Notes under the pieces: generated by a model
The model's input: only the letters and a program-made list of their open reading frames with translations
Database searches by the model: none
What the model was told of the DNA's origin: nothing
Part shown: positions 7,648 to 10,659 of the stretch, piece by piece
Layout of the letters: each line of letters opens with the position of its first letter
Numbering within the stretch: the first letter of the stretch is position 1
Assembly: GCA_904502235.1 (NCBI GenBank)
Contig: CAJGDP010000049.1
Location: forward strand, 1 to 10,659
Source: an uncultured Bacteroidaceae bacterium
GTDB lineage: Bacteria; Bacteroidota; Bacteroidia; Bacteroidales; Bacteroidaceae
DNA: 10,659 bases
Reading direction: 5' to 3'
Program-made: the position numbers and the translations under genes

Positions 7648-8187
7648 CTATACGCTAATATTTATTACGATACCATTACTGCCATATTTATCAAAGAAAT
7701 CGAACAGCTCCTTTTCTTTATTTCCGGAATCTTTGATTTTGTAATCATTGATGTTGTTGTCGTAATAAAAATCAGTTCCCGGCATCAGACAACCTTCTGT
7801 ATCTTCTCCATCATTTCCTCTGTGTATTGCTATACCAGACCTGCCGGGAACTTTGTCGACATACCATTTATAGCGTTGCCAGCTATATTTACGTGGAACC
7901 ACGTTGTATGTTCCGTACATAATAGCTTTATCTCCTCCGGCAACTTCTGCACAATCATAATTAACTTCCGGTTCAAGGAAATAACCCTCCATAGAGTCTA
8001 CTTTATTACCTTGCTTGTCGTATGCAGTTGCAAGGAATGCGCTCACAGTACTGTCTTTACCATACCATAACCTGTTTGTGTTTATAACAACATTGGTTGT
8101 AGTTTTTTGTCTTGTTCCCCCTTTGCTTCCTTCGTCAAAGGTTGTTGTAATCTCAAAAATACTTGCTCTGTTCGAATTGTTTGCCAT
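7648..8187 (-). CDS. DUF5675 family protein, copy A
   Basis: This 179-residue protein has no signal peptide or membrane segment. Its C-terminal part fits the DUF5675 family: the TVSAF...GYFLEPE block, a GTYNVVPR block, then VPGRSGIAIHRGNDGEDTEGC with H122 and C133, and a final DFFDKYGSNGIVINI. The H-x2-N...T-x-G-C arrangement resembles the His/Cys active site of YkuD-type L,D-transpeptidases, so a peptidoglycan-related or other Cys-dependent activity is possible but unproven. The first ~45 residues (shared RxSIFEI and TNVVxNTNR motifs) are a region seen here only in the two copies. It is paralogous to the protein at 8976-9566 but lacks an 11-residue charged insert before YKWYVD. It has its own promoter, and no gene for an exported partner follows it, unlike copy B; xpt is the next gene. 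The family assignment is from memory. Confidence 0.75.
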   Translation of the reverse strand: MANNSNRASIFEITTTFDEGSKGGTRQKTTTNVVINTNRLWYGKDSTVSAFLATAYDKQGNKVDSMEGYFLEPEVNYDCAEVAGGDKAIMYGTYNVVPRKYSWQRYKWYVDKVPGRSGIAIHRGNDGEDTEGCLMPGTDFYYDNNINDYKIKDSGNKEKELFDFFDKYGSNGIVINISV

Positions 8188-8215
8188 ACAAATAAATTTT
8201 CAGTCAATAGTACCA

Positions 8216-8245
8216 CAAATTTATTGTATGGCTTATGCGGCAAGG
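8216..8245 (-). promoter_or_regulatory. Promoter of DUF5675 copy A
   Basis: The minus strand has TAAATTTG (8216-8223), an exact -7 match, with CCTTG (8241-8245) 17 nt upstream as a poor-spacing -33. The segment from AACCTTG through ATACAATAA to TTATTTGTATGGC closely parallels the region before copy B (9566-9627), so the duplication includes the control region. Confidence 0.5.
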
Positions 8246-8326
8246 TTACCGAACTGCCACTTTGAAATTTTCTGTCTGTTGCAAAGGTGTGCTTAAAGTA
8301 TTAGTTAATAAGTTGCTAAACATAAA

Positions 8327-8950
8327 CTAGTCAAGATTGTTGAAATCGGACATAAAGAGTATCCCATTGTGGAAGTATTCAAAGGCAACAGACATTATTT
8401 TCATTTGTCTTGGGTACTTTTCCTTGTTCCTATTGTATAACTCCTTAAATTCTTTTTCTAATTCTTCTTTATAAACAGCATTTGCCCAATAGAATTGCCA
8501 AAACTGCATTTGGTGACCTTTCATAATTTGCGATAGGCAATACAGAAATACACACTCATGGCTTTCCATCGTATTGTGTAGTATTTCTTTTAAATAGTTG
8601 GGAGCATCAGTATCGAGTGTTGCGCCTACTGACAAATGTATCAGTTTCTTACAAAAAAGAGTATCGTTAATTGTTGTGCATTTTTCGAGTGCTTGAATAT
8701 GCTCATTGGCTTTTGAGTACATAGAGAGGTCATAACCTTCTTTGCTACAATATTTGTATGTATTATAATATTCGTACCAATTATTCGGAAATGCATTAAA
8801 AAAATCCATTTGTAACTCCCTTGATTGTGTATCTTGTAACAAACTTCTGTATGTTCTATTTAACCTTGCAGTGTCAATAGGGAAATATTGTGCAATGGCT
8901 GCTGAAAAAAAAGTTGTAAAGAATAGTACGAAAAAAAATACTCGTTTCAT
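8327..8950 (-). CDS. Exported hypothetical protein, candidate immunity protein
   Basis: I do not recognise the family. The 207 residues begin with a clear Sec signal peptide: MKR, then a phenylalanine-rich hydrophobic core, with likely signal peptidase I cleavage after AIA (residue 20). There is no lipobox Cys, so the protein should be soluble in the periplasm or associated with the outer membrane. The mature part looks alpha-helical, rich in Tyr, Phe, Lys and Glu, with five cysteines (68, 91, 100, 133, 138). It starts 25 bp after the stop of the DUF5675 gene at 8976-9566 and is surely cotranscribed with it. A cytoplasmically made enzyme-like protein followed by a small exported protein is the usual order of secreted antibacterial effectors acting on the cell wall and their periplasmic immunity proteins, and that is the best guess here. 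The DNA is visibly more AT-rich than the purine operon, suggesting transfer. Confidence 0.6.
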   Translation of the reverse strand: MKRVFFFVLFFTTFFSAAIAQYFPIDTARLNRTYRSLLQDTQSRELQMDFFNAFPNNWYEYYNTYKYCSKEGYDLSMYSKANEHIQALEKCTTINDTLFCKKLIHLSVGATLDTDAPNYLKEILHNTMESHECVFLYCLSQIMKGHQMQFWQFYWANAVYKEELEKEFKELYNRNKEKYPRQMKIMSVAFEYFHNGILFMSDFNNLD

Positions 8951-8975
8951 GATATTTGTTGTTTTTAGAACGCCT

Positions 8976-9566
8976 TTACTTTGGGGTTACATTTATCTTT
9001 ATTCCGTTATATCCGTAGTTGTCAAAAAAATCAAAAAGTTCTTTTGTTTTTTTCTTAGAATTCCATACATTATAAGTTTCTGCAGCTTTATCATATGAAT
9101 AATTTTCACCAGGTAAGAAACAGCCTTCCGTATCCTTTCCATAATTACCAGTATGTATGGCAATGCCAGTACGACCAGGCACACTGTCTACATACCATTT
9201 ATAGGTTAATTGAATATCGGTTTCCCCTTTTTTTCTTCTTTCTGTGTTTATTCTTTTTTCTAAATCTCTTCTAGAAATAATATTGTAGTTTCCTTGTGCA
9301 ATTGATGTATCGCTATTTTTTACTTTTGCTCTATTATAGTCTGTTTCTGGTTCAAGAAAATAACCTTTTACTGAATCTACTTTATTGCCTGTTTCATCGT
9401 ATGCCATTGCGGTAAATTCACTTATAGTGCTATTCTTTCCATATCCGATTCTATTAGTGTTTACAACAACATTCGTTTTGGGTTTTTGTTTTATTTCACC
9501 TTCTTGTCCGTCCTCAAACGCTGTAGCAATCTCAAAAATACTTGGTCTATTAAAATAATTTGCCAT
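8976..9566 (-). CDS. DUF5675 family protein, copy B
   Basis: This 196-residue paralog of the protein at 7648-8187 shares MAN-x2-NR-x-SIFEI at the start, TNVVVNTNR, GNKVDS-x2-GYFLEPE, YKWYVD-x-VPGR, GIAIHTGNYGKDTEGC (H138, C149) and KELFDFFDNYG at the end. It carries an extra 11-residue lysine/arginine-rich stretch around 100-117 before YKWYVD. No signal peptide is seen, so if it acts outside the cell it needs a dedicated secretion route such as a contact-dependent system; none is encoded in this window. The conserved His and Cys are 11 residues apart in both copies and are the likely functional centre. It is the first gene of a two-gene unit with the exported protein 25 bp downstream. Its DNA is noticeably AT-richer than copy A, so the copies may have diverged in different genomes before joining. 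The family name is recalled, not searched; function is unknown. Confidence 0.75.
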   Translation of the reverse strand: MANYFNRPSIFEIATAFEDGQEGEIKQKPKTNVVVNTNRIGYGKNSTISEFTAMAYDETGNKVDSVKGYFLEPETDYNRAKVKNSDTSIAQGNYNIISRRDLEKRINTERRKKGETDIQLTYKWYVDSVPGRTGIAIHTGNYGKDTEGCFLPGENYSYDKAAETYNVWNSKKKTKELFDFFDNYGYNGIKINVTPK

Positions 9567-9597
9567 ACAAATAATAAATTAGCTATAAATAATATCG

Positions 9598-9626
9598 CAA
9601 AATTATTGTATGTTTTTGTGACAAGG
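9598..9626 (-). promoter_or_regulatory. Proximal promoter of DUF5675 copy B
   Basis: The minus strand shows TAATTTTG (9598-9605) fitting the -7 consensus, with CCTTG (9622-9626) 16 nt upstream. It is homologous in sequence and position to the promoter before copy A. Confidence 0.45.
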
Positions 9627-9657
9627 TTGCTTGTTTGCAATATTCTTGTCACCATCA

Positions 9658-9689
9658 CAAAGTTACAACTCTAAACAACAATTGTCAAT
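9658..9689 (-). promoter_or_regulatory. Possible distal promoter of DUF5675 copy B
   Basis: TAACTTTG (9658-9665) on the minus strand is an exact TAnnTTTG match, with ATTG (9686-9689) at the correct 20-nt spacing. If used, the leader before the ATG at 9566 would be about 85 nt. The equivalent place before copy A has only CACCTTTG (8282-8289), one base off. Confidence 0.4.
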
Positions 9690-9700
9690 TATTTCTGTAA

Positions 9701-9749
9701 AAACAGCCTTCTTTTTTGACAAGTTTTAATACAAAAGAAAGGCTTTTTT
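9701..9749. terminator. Bidirectional terminator hairpin
   Basis: AGCCTTCTTTT (9705-9715) pairs with AAAAGAAAGGCT (9733-9744) with one bulged base. A T run follows on the + strand (9744-9749), and on the minus strand the hairpin is followed by GTTTTTAC. On the minus strand it sits about 55 bp after the stop of the 29-codon ORF at 9798-9887 and just before the copy B promoters, so it would insulate the two units. Confidence 0.6.
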
Positions 9750-9797
9750 ACCATGAAATGACAATTATTGCACTTTGTGTATTGGTCTGAAAATACC

Positions 9798-9887
9798 TCA
9801 AGATTTATTATTCCTATTCTTCTTTAAGAATGGTATAACTATAAATAAGACCACAGAAAAGATTAAGATTAGAATTAAAGATGTCAT
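9798..9887 (-). CDS. 29-residue hydrophobic membrane peptide
   Basis: A short ORF encodes a peptide of 29 residues: MTS, then about 17 strongly hydrophobic residues (Leu, Ile, Val, Phe), then the basic, polar tail KKNRNNKS. This is one transmembrane helix with a positive, probably cytoplasmic, C-terminus. Support for it being real comes from its context: a consensus -7 element (TACCTTTG) 23 bp upstream, a purine-rich stretch (AAGAAG) just before the ATG, and a terminator downstream, which together form a complete small transcription unit in otherwise non-coding DNA. Small peptides of this shape include type I toxins and accessory subunits of membrane complexes; nothing here tells which. No antisense RNA promoter was identified. 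The codon content and length are too small for a statistical case. Confidence 0.5.
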   Translation of the reverse strand: MTSLILILIFSVVLFIVIPFLKKNRNNKS

Positions 9888-9910
9888 AACTTCTTAATGT
9901 TGATTTCTCG

Positions 9911-9918
9911 CAAAGGTA
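9911..9918 (-). promoter_or_regulatory. -7 element before the 29-residue peptide gene
   Basis: TACCTTTG followed by C on the minus strand is an exact match to TAnnTTTG. A TTTG lies only 12 nt upstream rather than 19-21, so the -33 element is not secure. The start of transcription would be about 15-20 nt before the ATG at 9885-9887. Confidence 0.45.
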
Positions 9919-10129
9919 CATCCCTTTTTTCAAACGGCCATCGAATCTTAATGTAATCATAATAAATTGTTTTAAATGATGAAAGATTATCAAAAAGGCG
10001 CTTGCACTTTGCGGTCTGGTATTGTTTTATCTATTATGAGTTAGTTCGGAGAATCAAAGAGCATAAGAAAAAAACATCCTCGTGCTGTGAAAGCAGAAAA
10101 TTATAGGCAATATTTTGACCTCAACGGAC
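9919..10129. other. AT-rich stretch without recognised gene
   Basis: No ORF of 60 codons or more occurs on either strand, and short ORFs here (for example 22 codons at 9976) lack supporting signals. No tRNA or other structured RNA was recognised. A weak hairpin TGACC (10116-10120) / GGTCA (10130-10134) leads into the repeat cluster to the right. Confidence 0.4.
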
Positions 10130-10134
10130 GGTCA

Positions 10135-10471
10135 GGGCAGTTTGCTCAATTTTGGCAAAATCTGCCTTGTAGAGCGTCAGGGTAGTGTTCGGGTAGTCTC
10201 TCGCTTCTCACTTACTACTCTTATTTTTAGGAGAATTGGGTAATAGTTTCAGGGTAGTATTCGGGTAGTATTGCTCATTTTCGGGTAGTTTTTGACATAA
10301 AAATGACCGACTGGCTACCCCGTCGGTCATTGTAAATCGTTGATATTTCGGTATCTAATCCTTATCAACCCATTAATACTCTTCTTCGTCAAAGAAGTCT
10401 TGCCTCCTTTTTACTCCCTGATAACCACCAGCATATAACTGATAATCTCGTTAGGGTAGTATTCGGGCAGT
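10135..10471 (+). repeat. Cluster of GGGTAGT direct repeats
   Basis: The heptamer GGGTAGT or GGGCAGT occurs at 10135, 10180, 10191, 10252, 10263, 10283, 10454 and 10465. Six of the eight form three pairs whose starts are exactly 11 bp apart, with the shared form GGGTAGTRTTCGGGYAGT (10180-10197, 10252-10269, 10454-10471). A longer unit is also shared: repeat, then TTTGCTCAATTTTGG near 10141-10155 and ATTGCTCATTTTCGG near 10270-10285. The 11-bp step is about one helical turn, so paired sites would face the same side of the DNA, as expected for a protein-binding array. The direct repeats carry no coding potential. Confidence 0.7.
10302..10331. repeat. Perfect 10-bp hairpin within the repeat cluster
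   Basis: AATGACCGAC (10302-10311) and GTCGGTCATT (10322-10331) are perfect inverted copies around a 10-nt loop, TGGCTACCCC. The loop contains CTACCC, the inverted core of the neighbouring GGGTAGT repeats. There is no T tract directly after it, so it is not an obvious terminator. The arms share TGACC/GGTCA with the weaker hairpin at 10116-10134. Confidence 0.6.
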
Positions 10472-10659
10472 ATATGACTTATTGGGAAGTGCCAAAATGC
10501 ATTTTTAACTAGCCTGCAAATCTCTCAAAATCTATTACTCCTCTTCTTCGGAGAGGATAAACCAACAAAAAAATATTTTTTGTTACACCGAGATTTTTTA
10601 TATTACGCTTCGGTTGCCATATAACTCAAATGGTTGTTAGATTATTTAGTGGGACTGCG
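10332..10659. other. Non-coding right end with small hairpins
   Basis: Apart from the repeat pair at 10454-10471, no gene is visible. CTTCTT/AAGAAG (10381-10397) and CTCC/GGAG (around 10539-10552) can form small hairpins, and the sequence CTCTTCTTCG occurs twice (10379-10388, 10541-10550). An AT-rich near-palindrome, ACAAAAAAATATTTTTTGT, lies at 10565-10583. The window ends before any following gene. Confidence 0.35.

Noticed and set aside
9976..10044. 22-codon + strand ORF starting with Met-Met-Lys
   Set aside because: There is no clear promoter, no hydrophobic or other recognisable character and no terminator close by.
10361..10369. DnaA-box-like TTATCAACC
   Set aside because: It differs from TTATCCACA at two positions and is single; the region shows no other sign of a replication origin.
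10135..10471. GGGTAGT repeats as a CRISPR array
   Set aside because: The repeats are only 7 bp (18 bp as pairs), the intervals are irregular, and no cas gene is present.

Overview
The window looks like chromosomal DNA from a member of the Bacteroidales (Bacteroides/Prevotella type). This rests on the protein families, the AT-rich intergenic DNA, weak or absent Shine-Dalgarno sequences, and repeated matches to the Bacteroidetes sigma factor -7 element TAnnTTTG. These are family-level inferences; no search was run.

Left part (1-1260, + strand). A leader with a tandem 10-bp repeat and a terminator hairpin precedes a DinD-like / Bro-N antirepressor-type gene (280-1124). That gene is broken by a one-base deletion in an A run near 727-730. 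It has a well-formed promoter (186-217) and ends at a 22-bp inverted repeat that probably terminates transcription from both sides.

Middle part (1261-7530, - strand). First comes an outer-membrane PagL-like acyloxyacyl hydrolase with its own promoter. Then comes a four-gene purine operon read right to left: xanthine phosphoribosyltransferase (xpt), NCS2 xanthine permease, purH, and a PurF-like amidophosphoribosyltransferase. The operon joins xanthine uptake and salvage to the last steps of IMP synthesis. The PurF-like protein keeps the PRPP loop and the Fe-S cysteines but has lost the N-terminal catalytic cysteine and other glutaminase residues, so it probably cannot use glutamine.

Right part (7648-9566, - strand). 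This is an accessory-looking module: two paralogous DUF5675-type proteins, each with a duplicated promoter and leader, flank a gene for an exported 207-residue protein. The DUF5675 proteins carry an H...C motif resembling L,D-transpeptidase active sites. The arrangement (cytoplasmic enzyme-like protein, then a small secreted protein 25 bp downstream) suggests an effector/immunity pair plus a second effector copy. This is a hypothesis, not a demonstrated function.

Far right (9567-10659). About 1.1 kb has no ORF of 60 codons or more apart from an antisense shadow of the DUF5675 gene at its left edge. It holds a mini transcription unit for a 29-residue hydrophobic peptide (9798-9887, -) with a consensus -7 element and a terminator. 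Further right is a cluster of GGGTAGT repeats, three times as pairs exactly 11 bp apart, around a perfect 10-bp hairpin whose loop carries the repeat core in inverted orientation. The repeat cluster looks like a protein-binding array (recombinase arm sites, iterons or an operator), but its role is unknown.
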